Shown: positions 7,080-13,215, numbered from the stretch's first letter. The stretch is 14,105 nucleotides of DNA from Bacillus pseudomycoides DSM 12442 (GCF_000161455.1 NZ_CM000745.1:5725817-5739921); one strand, 5' to 3'. Made by a program: numbers and translations. The notes: generated from the letters alone by a model not told the origin.

Positions 7080-8315
7080 TCACTCGTATTTCTTTAAAAC
7101 AATAGCTGCATTATGACCTCCGAAACCAAATGAGTTAGATAGTCCCATATTTATTTTCACTTGGCGAGCAACAGATGGTACATAATCCAGATCACATAAT
7201 GGATCAGGATTTTCTAAGTTAATTGTTGGAGGAACTATCCCTTCCTTTAAGCTCATTGCTAAAGCAATTGCTTCAACTCCACCAGCTGCCCCTAACATAT
7301 GTCCAAGCATAGATTTATTAGCTGTTACTGGAATCTGATAAGCTTGTTTTCCAAACAGCTGCTTAATAGCCATCGTTTCAGAGATATCCCCCACTTTTGT
7401 ACTTGTTGCATGGGCACTAATAACATCAATTTCTTCAGGCGATATATTAGCATTTTTTAAAGCTGATCTCATTGCAAGATAGGCGCCTTTACCTTCCGGA
7501 TGTGTAGCTACGATATGGTGTGCATCTGAACTTGCACCATATCCAATGACTTCTGCATAAATCTTTGCCTCTCTACGTAAAGCATGAGATAAAGATTCTA
7601 AGATTAGAATTCCAGCTCCTTCTGACATGACAAATCCATCTCGATTTTCATCAAATGGGCGACTAGCTTTAGTGGGATTATCGTTTCTTGTTGATAATGC
7701 TGTAGCGTTACCAAAGCTTGCTATTGATAAGTCTGTAATAGCTGACTCTGTTCCACCCGCAAATATAACGTCAGCTTCTCCAGAACGAATTAGTCTAAAG
7801 GCTTCTCCGATAGCCGTATTTCCAATTGCACAAGCAGAAACAGGTGACATAGAAGGTCCCATCGCATTCCACTTGATACTAATTTGTGCCGCAGCAGCAT
7901 TAGACATTATGGCAGGTACTAGAGTTGGGCTGACTCTTCTTGGCCCCTTCTGCCTAAGCGCATCAACATTTTCAATCAAGGTTTCAATCCCTCCGATACC
8001 TGAACCTACGTATACGCCTAACCTTTCTACATCTATACGATTGAGGTCTAACTTAGAATCTGACCAAGCTTGTTCAGCTGCAGCCAAAGCAAATTGAGAA
8101 AAACGATCTAAACGTCTTGCTTCTTTCTTTCCTAAAACTTCATCTGCATCAAAACCTAGGACGATACCCGCAATTTTTGTTTTATGATTGGTAACATCGA
8201 AAGTATCGATATTGACTATACCAGATTCCCCTTTAATTAGATTGTTCCAAAATGTTTCGATGTCGTTTCCTATAGGAGAAACTACTCCCATACCAGTAAT
8301 CACAACTCTTTCCAC
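7080..8315 (-). CDS. Beta-ketoacyl-ACP synthase II-type enzyme (FabF-like)
   Basis: The product is 411 aa, the usual FabF length, when started at GTG 8315 (VERVVITGMGVVSP), 8 nt after GGAGGG. It would condense malonyl-ACP with an acyl-ACP in the cytoplasm. The thiolase fold is complete from the N-terminal GMGVVSPIGN to GLSNSFGFGGHNA, with the Cys-His-His triad C162 (VSACAIGN), H302 (AHATST) and H339 (MLGHMLGAAGG). The nucleophile and first-histidine motifs read SACAIGN and HATST, whereas housekeeping Bacillus FabF normally has TACATG and HGTST; the versions here are common in actinobacterial and polyketide-type synthases. No acyl carrier protein, fabH or fabG lies nearby, so this is a stand-alone extra copy. 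It is divergent from an MmyB-type regulator and bounded by two hairpins. A role in altering acyl chains or tolerating a FabF inhibitor is speculation. Confidence 0.93.
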   Translation of the reverse strand: MERVVITGMGVVSPIGNDIETFWNNLIKGESGIVNIDTFDVTNHKTKIAGIVLGFDADEVLGKKEARRLDRFSQFALAAAEQAWSDSKLDLNRIDVERLGVYVGSGIGGIETLIENVDALRQKGPRRVSPTLVPAIMSNAAAAQISIKWNAMGPSMSPVSACAIGNTAIGEAFRLIRSGEADVIFAGGTESAITDLSIASFGNATALSTRNDNPTKASRPFDENRDGFVMSEGAGILILESLSHALRREAKIYAEVIGYGASSDAHHIVATHPEGKGAYLAMRSALKNANISPEEIDVISAHATSTKVGDISETMAIKQLFGKQAYQIPVTANKSMLGHMLGAAGGVEAIALAMSLKEGIVPPTINLENPDPLCDLDYVPSVARQVKINMGLSNSFGFGGHNAAIVLKKYE

Positions 8316-8324
8316 TTTGCATTC

Positions 8325-8353
8325 CCTCCAATCAATAATATACTTGTATTTTA
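8325..8353 (-). promoter_or_regulatory. Ribosome-binding site and weak -10 of the ketoacyl synthase gene
   Basis: GGAGGG (8330-8325) lies 8-9 nt before GTG 8315 and decides that start. TAAAAT (8353-8348) with TTGTAA (8375-8370) at 16 bp is a possible promoter; TATACT (8396-8391) inside the palindrome is another -10 candidate. I cannot choose between them. Confidence 0.4.
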
Positions 8354-8369
8354 CAGTCATTTTATCCTA

Positions 8370-8398
8370 TTACAAGGGGGGATTTATCCTAGTATAAC
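8370..8398 (+). promoter_or_regulatory. Promoter of the MmyB-type regulator
   Basis: TTACAA (8370-8375) and TATAAC (8393-8398) are separated by 17 bp, putting transcription start near 8405. A second -10-like TATGAT (8418-8423) is too close to the start codon at 8438 to allow a leader with its ribosome-binding site. Confidence 0.55.
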
Positions 8399-8408
8399 TA
8401 CTACTAGG
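8388..8408. promoter_or_regulatory. Palindromic operator in the divergent intergenic region
   Basis: CCTAGTA (8388-8394) and TACTAGG (8402-8408) are perfect inverted 7-mers with a 7-bp spacer. TTATCCTA, overlapping the left half, recurs 22 bp (two helical turns) upstream at 8362-8369. The palindrome covers the -10 and start site of the regulator gene and a candidate -10 of the synthase, so one bound regulator could silence both. That the neighbouring MmyB protein binds it is inference. Confidence 0.6.
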
Positions 8409-8437
8409 TTAAATTGATATGATAAGGAATTTTAAAA

Positions 8438-9289
8438 ATGAATAATAAAACTAGGCTTGAAGCTCTGTCGGCATTCTTAAAAGCTAAGCGCGCCCAAATT
8501 AGTCCAGAGTCTATTGGTTTGCCTGCCGGAACCCGGAGAAGAACACCTGGGTTACGAAGAGAGGAGGTTGCACAGTTAGCAGGTGTAAGCACCACTTGGT
8601 ATACATGGCTAGAGCAAGGAAGAGATATAAAGGTTTCTACAATCGTACTTGATTGTATTTCTAATGCTTTGCAATTAAATAATGATGAAACAGACTACTT
8701 ATATGACCTGGCATTAGAAACAAATTCAGAAATTACAAGTCCAAAAAAGGATCACTCAAAGCTTAGCCCTTCTTTAATACGAATACTAGCTGAATTAACA
8801 TATTGTCCGACTATCATTACGGATCGACATTGCCATATTGTGGGCTGGAATCCTGCAGCTGCTTATGTTTTTTTAGATTTTGAACAAATACCGAATGATC
8901 AAAGAAATTTGATTCGTTTAGTGTTCACTCGAAAAGAATTAAAAGCATTGGCCGTCAATTGGGAACATTTTGTGAAAGGTTTTCTTGCTATTTTCCGTAC
9001 CTATTATGGACGCTATTTAGACGATGAATGGTACAGCCAGTTTATTAAAGAAATGAGTCATTCACATTCAGAATTCCAGGATTTATGGCAAGAAAGTCAA
9101 GTGAGTAAGGCTCCAGACATGATAATTGAATTCAGACATGCTAAAGCAGGCAAAATGTTGTTTAATTTAACTTCTCTTCAAGTTCAAGGTGATATGGATT
9201 TACGGTGCAGTATCTATACGCCAGTAGAGGAAACAGATACAGAGAATAAATTAAAGCGATTAATGAAGAGGGTTTCCGTTGAAAATTAA
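8438..9289 (+). CDS. MmyB-type helix-turn-helix transcriptional regulator
   Basis: The product is 283 aa; ATG 8438 follows AAGGA by 9 nt. Residues about 8-80 form an Xre-like helix-turn-helix (LRREEVAQLAGVSTTWYTWLEQG) with the basic TRRRTPGLRREE segment typical of the family. Residues about 105-270 match the MmyB-like ligand-binding domain in layout (ILAELTYCPTIITDRHCHIVGWNPAA, then a helical region and HAKAGKMLFNLTSLQV near the end). From memory, a structure in this family contained a bound fatty acid, and relatives are numerous in actinobacteria. Divergent placement next to a fatty-acid condensing enzyme, with a palindrome over its own promoter, suggests a lipid-responsive repressor of both genes. 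A terminator shared with the NUDIX gene lies downstream. The family call is strong; ligand and target are inferred. Confidence 0.9.
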   Translation: MNNKTRLEALSAFLKAKRAQISPESIGLPAGTRRRTPGLRREEVAQLAGVSTTWYTWLEQGRDIKVSTIVLDCISNALQLNNDETDYLYDLALETNSEITSPKKDHSKLSPSLIRILAELTYCPTIITDRHCHIVGWNPAAAYVFLDFEQIPNDQRNLIRLVFTRKELKALAVNWEHFVKGFLAIFRTYYGRYLDDEWYSQFIKEMSHSHSEFQDLWQESQVSKAPDMIIEFRHAKAGKMLFNLTSLQVQGDMDLRCSIYTPVEETDTENKLKRLMKRVSVEN

Positions 9290-9536
9290 TAAAGTAAGTT
9301 CATTACATTAGCGAAATGATACTGATTACTGAACAAAGTCATTATTCCTTATGGGAAAAGAGTTAACTTTACTGTTGCCCTTTTGTTCTATGGGTGGATG
9401 GCGTTAGTTGAAGGAAAATAAGCTAATTTGCATTCGGATTTCTATTTTCGGTATTCCATTATAGGGCGCTTTAATTGAGCAAGAATCACAAAAATTATCA
9501 AACTTTTTTATAAAAGGATGATTCAATTGAATATAA
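9290..9536. other. Gene-less interval after the regulator
   Basis: No convincing gene is seen. A plus-strand stretch at about 9350-9520 reads as broken short peptides (MGKELTLLLPFCSMGGWR stop LKENKLICIRISIFGIP stop), which looks like a decayed or repeat-derived sequence rather than a gene; I do not recognise it with certainty. Confidence 0.4.
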
Positions 9537-9577
9537 AAAAAGCGTGTTTTAATCAATTTTTTCAAAACACGCTTTTT
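9535..9577. terminator. Bidirectional terminator between regulator and NUDIX genes
   Basis: AAAAAGCGTGTTTT (9537-9550) and AAAACACGCTTTTT (9564-9577) form a perfect 14-bp stem with a 13-nt loop and T tails on both strands. It ends two convergent genes. Confidence 0.9.
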
Positions 9578-9615
9578 CTATTTGTTCTTTTATCAAGGTT
9601 TATTAAGTTAATTTA

Positions 9616-9632
9616 ATCAAACTTTATTCCAA
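9616..9632 (-). repeat. Copy of the dispersed TTGGAATAAAGTTTGAT repeat
   Basis: This 17-mer is the exact inverted copy of 910-926. Its inner 14 bp (9612-9625) are inverted relative to 6959-6972. It lies between the terminator and the end of the NUDIX gene. Confidence 0.5.
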
Positions 9633-9658
9633 GGCTACATTTGTTAAAGAAAGACTTG

Positions 9659-10141
9659 CTAAAAGATTAATTTAAAATAACTAAGAGTTGGTACTATGCA
9701 ATTAGAATTATACATACTTTCAAGCTCTGATTTTGTTACCCATTTAATATCGCTTACTTCATCTTTTTGAAGTATGGTTTCTGTAATTTCAAAGCTTTGG
9801 TTAAAAAGCCATACATCATAAAAATCATTGTAAACATCCCTGCGTTCGCTCTCTATCAGTTTTCCATTAGACCGAGACAAGTTAATCCCGATTTCTTCTT
9901 TCACCTCTCGTACAGCACCATCAAGGCTATTTTCACCTACTAATATAGAGCCACCTGGACATTCCCATAGATTAGGATGAGGTTTATCAGGATGTCTTTT
10001 CGTTAGAAGAATTTCACCTTTTTTATTTCTTATCCAGACATGGACAACTATATGATAATTACCAACTGCTAACGGAGTACCACGTACATGAGTTTTATTT
10101 GTTTTATTTCTATTTTTATCGTAAACATCCCAAACCTCCAT
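9659..10141 (-). CDS. NUDIX hydrolase
   Basis: The product is 160 aa; ATG 10141 follows TAGGAG by 7 nt. The Nudix box is complete at residues 64-86 (G, five residues, E, seven residues, REVKEEIGI), giving the Mg-binding REVxEE helix. The N-terminus (MEVWDVYDKNRN...) and the ...LLTKRHPDKPHPNLWECPGGS stretch resemble the isopentenyl-diphosphate-isomerase-like NUDIX group, which act as pyrophosphohydrolases on nucleotide derivatives or related substrates; the actual substrate cannot be told. It is cytoplasmic with no signal peptide. It is convergent with the MmyB regulator and preceded by a conserved-looking hairpin (10199-10231). Within an IS231/IS6-bounded block it may be a cassette passenger, which is inference. 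Confidence 0.92.
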   Translation of the reverse strand: MEVWDVYDKNRNKTNKTHVRGTPLAVGNYHIVVHVWIRNKKGEILLTKRHPDKPHPNLWECPGGSILVGENSLDGAVREVKEEIGINLSRSNGKLIESERRDVYNDFYDVWLFNQSFEITETILQKDEVSDIKWVTKSELESMYNSNCIVPTLSYFKLIF

Positions 10142-10198
10142 AAATGCGCTCCTAAATTCAGTGGTTCAATTCAATATCTCGGAAAAATTCTACAATCC

Positions 10199-10231
10199 TT
10201 CTTCGACTAACCTGTCCCATTAGTTGAAGAA
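10199..10231 (-). other. Hairpin upstream of the NUDIX gene
   Basis: TTCTTCGACTAA (10199-10210) and TTAGTTGAAGAA (10220-10231) pair over 12 bp with one mismatch (a G-U pair in plus-strand RNA) around a 9-nt loop. It sits between the end of a truncated gene and the NUDIX start, without a T run, so it may be a leader structure. Confidence 0.45.
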
Positions 10232-10263
10232 TCTTAGAAATGATACTGAGAAAAGAATGTAAC

Positions 10264-10368
10264 CTACTTAAATTTTTCGAAATGATTAGTTACCCAATTT
10301 TTGTTATTTTCAACAATATACTGTTCTGCATGAATTAATTTTTTTACAAGTTCTTTTTTAGTTAATTT
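10264..10368 (-). pseudogene. C-terminal 34 codons of an interrupted gene
   Basis: From the left edge of the mini-IS6 element the minus strand is open for 34 codons (KLTKKELVKKLIHAEQYIVE followed by NNKNWVTNHFEKFK) and ends with TAG at 10264. The amphipathic, lysine-rich helical composition is unlike random AT-rich sequence. The frame is cut precisely at 10368/10369, where the IS6 terminal repeat begins, and no matching N-terminal part is seen beyond the element. Family unknown. Confidence 0.5.
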
Positions 10369-10605
10369 GGTTCTGGTGCGAAAATGTTAGTTAGAAACAT
10401 AGAGTAACAATTTCCTCTATATTTCTAGCTTATGAAGATAAACCAAATAATTTATGAATAAATTGTTTTTGAATTTGGACAGACTTGTTCTGAACAAATT
10501 TTCCTTTTCCATATCAATCACACACCTTTTTCTAGAGTAATGCTATCAGTATGTCCAAGTTTAAGAGATTACTTGCAAAAGTTTTAGAGTTTTTGCACCA
10601 GAACC
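10369..10605 (-). mobile_element. 237-bp internally deleted IS6/IS240-family element
   Basis: The ends GGTTCTGGTGCGAAAA (10369-10384) and, inverted, GGTTCTGGTGCAAAAA (10605-10590) are IS6-type terminal repeats. Reading the minus strand, 10512-10489 codes MEKENLFR, the start of IS240-type transposases, after an AAGGTG-like ribosome-binding site. Out of frame with it, 10486-10430 codes KSVQIQKQFIHKLFGLSS and a stop, the end of such transposases. Everything between has been lost. The left 118 bp align along their length with the element at 13987-14105. An intact element would be about 800-900 bp. The adjacent 8-mers (AGTTAATT and CTCATTTT) do not form a target duplication. Confidence 0.75.
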
Positions 10606-10696
10606 CTCATTTTTAAGGACACAAAATATTTTAAGAGTTTTTTAGCTTATATGAACGAAAGTTTATTTTGTTTTCGCTCTTAAGTTGATGGGCATG
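10606..10696. mobile_element. IS231-type right end
   Basis: CTTAAGTTGATGGGCATG (10679-10696) is the IS231 terminal repeat in right-end orientation. The 70 bp to its left carries no recognisable transposase codons. It is the first of two right ends facing the left end at 6273. Confidence 0.65.
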
Positions 10697-10710
10697 TATG
10701 GTGACCCCTA

Positions 10711-10746
10711 TGTTGTTCAATAATAGCGCTCTTTTCTGGAACAACA
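10711..10746. terminator. Inverted repeat after the complete acetyltransferase gene
   Basis: TGTTGTTC (10711-10718) and GAACAACA (10739-10746) are perfect inverted 8-mers 20 nt apart, starting 11 nt after the stop codon of the acetyltransferase. A T run is lacking, so termination is possible but not shown. Confidence 0.35.
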
Positions 10747-10756
10747 ACATTTTCTA

Positions 10757-11344
10757 TTAATGATTTTTCATCCACTCTGATTTATTCAATATATAGTGAT
10801 TGTATAATTCGCTTTCTATTGTCTGTTGACTCAGATAAGTAAATCCACATTTTTCAATAACTTTATTTGATGAAACGTTGTTAATTAAAGCTACTGCGTT
10901 AATGACATCTAAATTTGTATTTGTAAACAAATAGTTAATCAATCCTGTAGACGCTGTAGTAGCGTATCCTTTCTTTTGATATTCACTTGAAATGGCATAC
11001 ATAATTTCTCTATTCGGTGAAGGTAGCTCATCTTTAATACCTGTACAGCACCAACCAATAAATTCATCCGTTTCCTTAACAAATACCCCTAGTTTTAAAA
11101 AATGACCATCTATGTTTGATGTATTTACAGCGGCATCAAGAAATGCTTTATTTGCTGGTATTTCATAATTGGTAACCCAATCTACCCTTTGTTCTTTTGT
11201 TGATTTCCAGTCTGGCAAGAACTTAAATATTTCGGGTTGATTTGAAATTCTGTATATACTATCTGCATCTTTAATGGAAAACTCTTGGAGATAGATATCT
11301 CCGCAATCTATTCTAAATAATCTTTCTGATGTTTTATGCTTCAT
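10757..11344 (-). CDS. GNAT acetyltransferase (RimJ/RimL type)
   Basis: The product is 195 aa; ATG 11344 follows AAGGGGA by 6 nt. The protein has the Acetyltransf_3 layout: an N-terminal strand and helix (IYLQEFSIKDADSIYRISN), a beta-strand core (LGVFVKETDEFIGWCC), the acetyl-CoA loop EYQKKGYATTAS (residues 121-132) and the C-terminal NNVSSNKVIEKCGF segment (155-168) typical of RimJ/RimL and spermidine-type enzymes. It would acetylate an amino group on a protein N-terminus or a small molecule; the substrate is unknown. It lies between two IS231-type right ends and is therefore a plausible cassette passenger. It is a different subfamily from the decayed acetyltransferase at 6544-6967. Confidence 0.93.
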   Translation of the reverse strand: MKHKTSERLFRIDCGDIYLQEFSIKDADSIYRISNQPEIFKFLPDWKSTKEQRVDWVTNYEIPANKAFLDAAVNTSNIDGHFLKLGVFVKETDEFIGWCCTGIKDELPSPNREIMYAISSEYQKKGYATTASTGLINYLFTNTNLDVINAVALINNVSSNKVIEKCGFTYLSQQTIESELYNHYILNKSEWMKNH

Positions 11345-11428
11345 AACTCTTCCCCTTGTAAGTCATATTTTCATTACTTCTTTTATTGAGCAACCTTATT
11401 CCATTTAACTCCCTTTTCCTTAATAACA

Positions 11429-11457
11429 ATTATCTCAAAATTTAATTATTTATACAA
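11429..11457 (-). promoter_or_regulatory. Candidate promoter of the GNAT gene
   Basis: TTGTAT (11457-11452) and GATAAT (11434-11429) are separated by 17 bp, placing transcription start about 80 nt before the start codon. It overlaps the end of the 37-codon ORF. Confidence 0.5.
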
Positions 11458-11555
11458 TCACATATTCCATAATATGGACGTTTAACGGAATAACTTATTA
11501 CCACTCCACAGTTCCTTAATCTATCTTTCAATTCAGATGTTCTTTTCCTTTTCAC
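11442..11555 (-). CDS. Possible 37-residue protein
   Basis: A GTG-started frame codes VKRKRTSELKDRLRNCGVVI followed by SYSVKRPYYGICDCINN. AAAGGGGTG lies 8 nt upstream as ribosome-binding site, but those bases are also the 3' arm of a terminator hairpin. The peptide is strongly basic, with three cysteines (C16, C32, C34). It could be a small regulatory peptide or the end of a lost gene. I do not recognise it. Confidence 0.35.
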   Translation of the reverse strand: MKRKRTSELKDRLRNCGVVISYSVKRPYYGICDCINN

Positions 11556-11564
11556 TATAAAAAC

Positions 11565-11592
11565 ACCCCTTTAGATAACCATCTAAAGGGGT
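11565..11592 (-). terminator. Perfect 12-bp terminator hairpin
   Basis: ACCCCTTTAGAT (11565-11576) and ATCTAAAGGGGT (11581-11592) pair perfectly around AACC; the minus strand continues GTTTTTATAG. No minus-strand protein gene lies upstream of it within the IS231-bounded block, so it may end a noncoding transcript. Its 3' arm contains the possible ribosome-binding site of the 37-residue ORF. Confidence 0.7.
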
Positions 11593-11596
11593 AGAG

Positions 11597-11846
11597 CATC
11601 GCAACGTTTTTATAAACGTCGCGACTTTATTTTAAATCCACAATTATCCCTTAATGTACAGAGAATCGGCTTTTTCTATGCGAAAAATCGCTTAGCGTAC
11701 GAAATTCGCGTTTTGTTGGTGCTACCCCATCGCAATCAAGCTAAGAAAAGTAAATACCCCCAGAACGAAATTTTGTGCTAACTTGTAGCAAAAAAGCTCA
11801 TTTTTTCGTTTTGGGGTAATTCTGAATTCTTAAGTTGATGGGCATG
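11597..11846 (-). mobile_element. IS231-type right end with hairpin-rich noncoding block
   Basis: CTTAAGTTGATGGGCATG (11829-11846) is the IS231 terminal repeat in right-end orientation. Inside it, ACCCCCAGAACGAAA (11756-11770) pairs with TTTCGTTTTGGGGT (11804-11817), and TGCT/AGCA pair in its loop. A further stem with ACGTTT/AAACGT arms lies at about 11602-11621. No transposase codons or other gene are seen; the sequence recalls repeated noncoding stretches of the B. cereus group. Confidence 0.55.
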
Positions 11847-11883
11847 TGGCGGTACCCCTGTTAAGAAACTTTGCAACAGAACC
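11847..11883. mobile_element. IS6-family right terminal repeat
   Basis: AAACTTTGCAACAGAACC (11866-11883) read inverted is GGTTCTGTTGCAAAGTTT, the terminal repeat type of IS257/IS240-like elements. Only about 37 bp of the element remain before the IS231-type end, mirroring the arrangement at 6186-6290. Confidence 0.6.
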
Positions 11884-11894
11884 AATAAAACAAA

Positions 11895-11927
11895 TAACCG
11901 GTTCCACAACATGCAAGAAACCGGTTA
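11895..11927 (-). terminator. Terminator of the wall-binding protein gene
   Basis: AACCGGTTCC (11896-11905) and GAAACCGGTT (11917-11926) form an 11-bp stem including one G-U pair and the flanking T-A pair. The minus strand then reads ATTTGTTTTATT. It lies about 57 nt past the stop codon. Confidence 0.75.
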
Positions 11928-11983
11928 AAATATATCTAATTTATCTCTGAACTTAAAATTTATTTTCAACATGGTAAGGCTTA

Positions 11984-13171
11984 TTAACTAGCAATCATGA
12001 CTCCATTATCTGCAAATTCATACCATTTTTTATCAATAAACAATTTGCCAGTAGCCATAGACCCATTTTGATTTAGATAATACCAACTGTTTCCTTCTTT
12101 TAGCCAGCCAGTAGCCATCGATCCATTTTGATTTAGATAATACCAACTTTTCCCTTTCTTTAGCCAGCCAGTACCCATCGATCCATTTTGATTTAGATAA
12201 TACCAACTGTTTCCTTCTTTTAGCCAGCCAGTAGCCATCAATCCATTTTGATCTAGATAATACCACTTTCCATTTTCATATAACCAGCCTGTTTTTGCTT
12301 CTCCGTTATTTTCTAGGTAATTCCAACCTATTCCATCATCTATCCAACCTATTGCCATTTCACCGTTGTCTTTAAAGTAATAACGTTTTCCATCTACCCT
12401 TGTCCATCCTAATGCCATCTCTCCATTGTCTTTTAAGTAATACCATTTCTCATTTATCAGTTTCCAACCGGTCAACATCTCACCGTTATCTTGAAGGTAG
12501 TACCACTTTTCATCGACTAGCATCCAGCCAGTTTGCATTTGCCCTGTATATTCATCTAAGTAATACCATTTGCCGCCTTCGTACAGCCAACCAGTAGCAA
12601 GTTCTAATGTTTCAGCATCAACATAATACCAATGGCTTGTCCCATTCAACTCTATATAATTCCAACCAACTGGAGGAGCTTGTAATGTAATGTCACCATC
12701 ACTTAAATCTTCCAAACTCTCATAATCTGCAAGCTCGATTTCTTCATATACATTAGAATTATATGCCACTAATGATTTATACCAAGGAGAAATCTTATGA
12801 ATTGCCCACGTACCGATTTGTTCATAATTGAATTCACTTTTATAAATAGCCTCATATCTTTTGGTTTGTTCATTATAGTTTAAGTATATAATTTGGTATT
12901 GTTCTTCTTCCTCTTCATTTAAATAAGGAAGACTATATTCTACCTGAAGTACTTCACCTTTTTTTGGTTTTACGATTTCTTCATTTACCTCAACACGAAT
13001 TTGAACGTTGATTTCTTTACCAAAGAGCACCTCGTTTGGCGTCACATGAACACTTTCAATCCAATCAATATGTTTTGTTTCCGCACCTACTTCTTTACTA
13101 AACACCACGCTCATCATAACCATGATTACAAGCATCATCGCTTGCATCAAAATTTTTCGCATCATACCCAT
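11984..13171 (-). CDS. Secreted protein with choline-binding-like cell-wall repeats
   Basis: The product is 395 aa; ATG 13171 follows AGGAGG by 10 nt and starts a signal peptide (cleavage near VGA, residue 30). In-frame ATGs further upstream lie inside the leader hairpin. Residues 31-165 form an acidic, beta-rich domain (HVTPNEVLFGKEINVQIRVE, a run of Glu near residue 86) with no catalytic motif I recognise. From about 168 to the end come about 11 repeats of 20 residues of the pattern (K/S)WYYL..NG.M.TGW, the CW_binding_1 choline-binding type, which hold proteins to wall polymers non-covalently. Repeats 7-10 are nearly identical at DNA level. The N-terminal domain may carry the function and the repeats the anchoring. 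The gene has its own promoter, a long structured leader and a terminator. Confidence 0.92.
   Translation of the reverse strand: MGMMRKILMQAMMLVIMVMMSVVFSKEVGAETKHIDWIESVHVTPNEVLFGKEINVQIRVEVNEEIVKPKKGEVLQVEYSLPYLNEEEEEQYQIIYLNYNEQTKRYEAIYKSEFNYEQIGTWAIHKISPWYKSLVAYNSNVYEEIELADYESLEDLSDGDITLQAPPVGWNYIELNGTSHWYYVDAETLELATGWLYEGGKWYYLDEYTGQMQTGWMLVDEKWYYLQDNGEMLTGWKLINEKWYYLKDNGEMALGWTRVDGKRYYFKDNGEMAIGWIDDGIGWNYLENNGEAKTGWLYENGKWYYLDQNGLMATGWLKEGNSWYYLNQNGSMGTGWLKKGKSWYYLNQNGSMATGWLKEGNSWYYLNQNGSMATGKLFIDKKWYEFADNGVMIAS
12032..12271 (-). repeat. Tandem 60-bp repeats inside the wall-binding gene
   Basis: About four consecutive 60-bp units (codons 301-380) share long identical stretches such as CCATTTTGATTTAGATAATA on the plus strand. 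They code the WYYLNQNGSMATGWLKEGN units. Near identity in this stretch only, against diverged repeats further upstream, points to recent duplication or gene conversion. Confidence 0.8.
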
Positions 13172-13215
13172 ATGTATGTAGCCTCCTGCATCCATAAAAT
13201 TGTGACTTGTCATTC

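Noticed and set aside
8418..8423. TATGAT as -10 of the regulator gene
   Set aside because: Would place transcription start after the ribosome-binding site; the TTACAA/TATAAC pair upstream fits better.
7627..8595. Frames opposite the synthase (7627-8097, 8188-8397) and opposite the regulator (8404-8595)
   Set aside because: Shadows of strongly supported genes; no start signals.
12032..12271. CRISPR-like array
   Set aside because: The regular 60-bp repeats are in frame and code wall-binding modules, with no separate spacers.
12033..12597. Repetitive minus frame 12033-12266 and plus frame 12400-12597
   Set aside because: Out-of-frame readings of the 60-bp wall-binding repeats.
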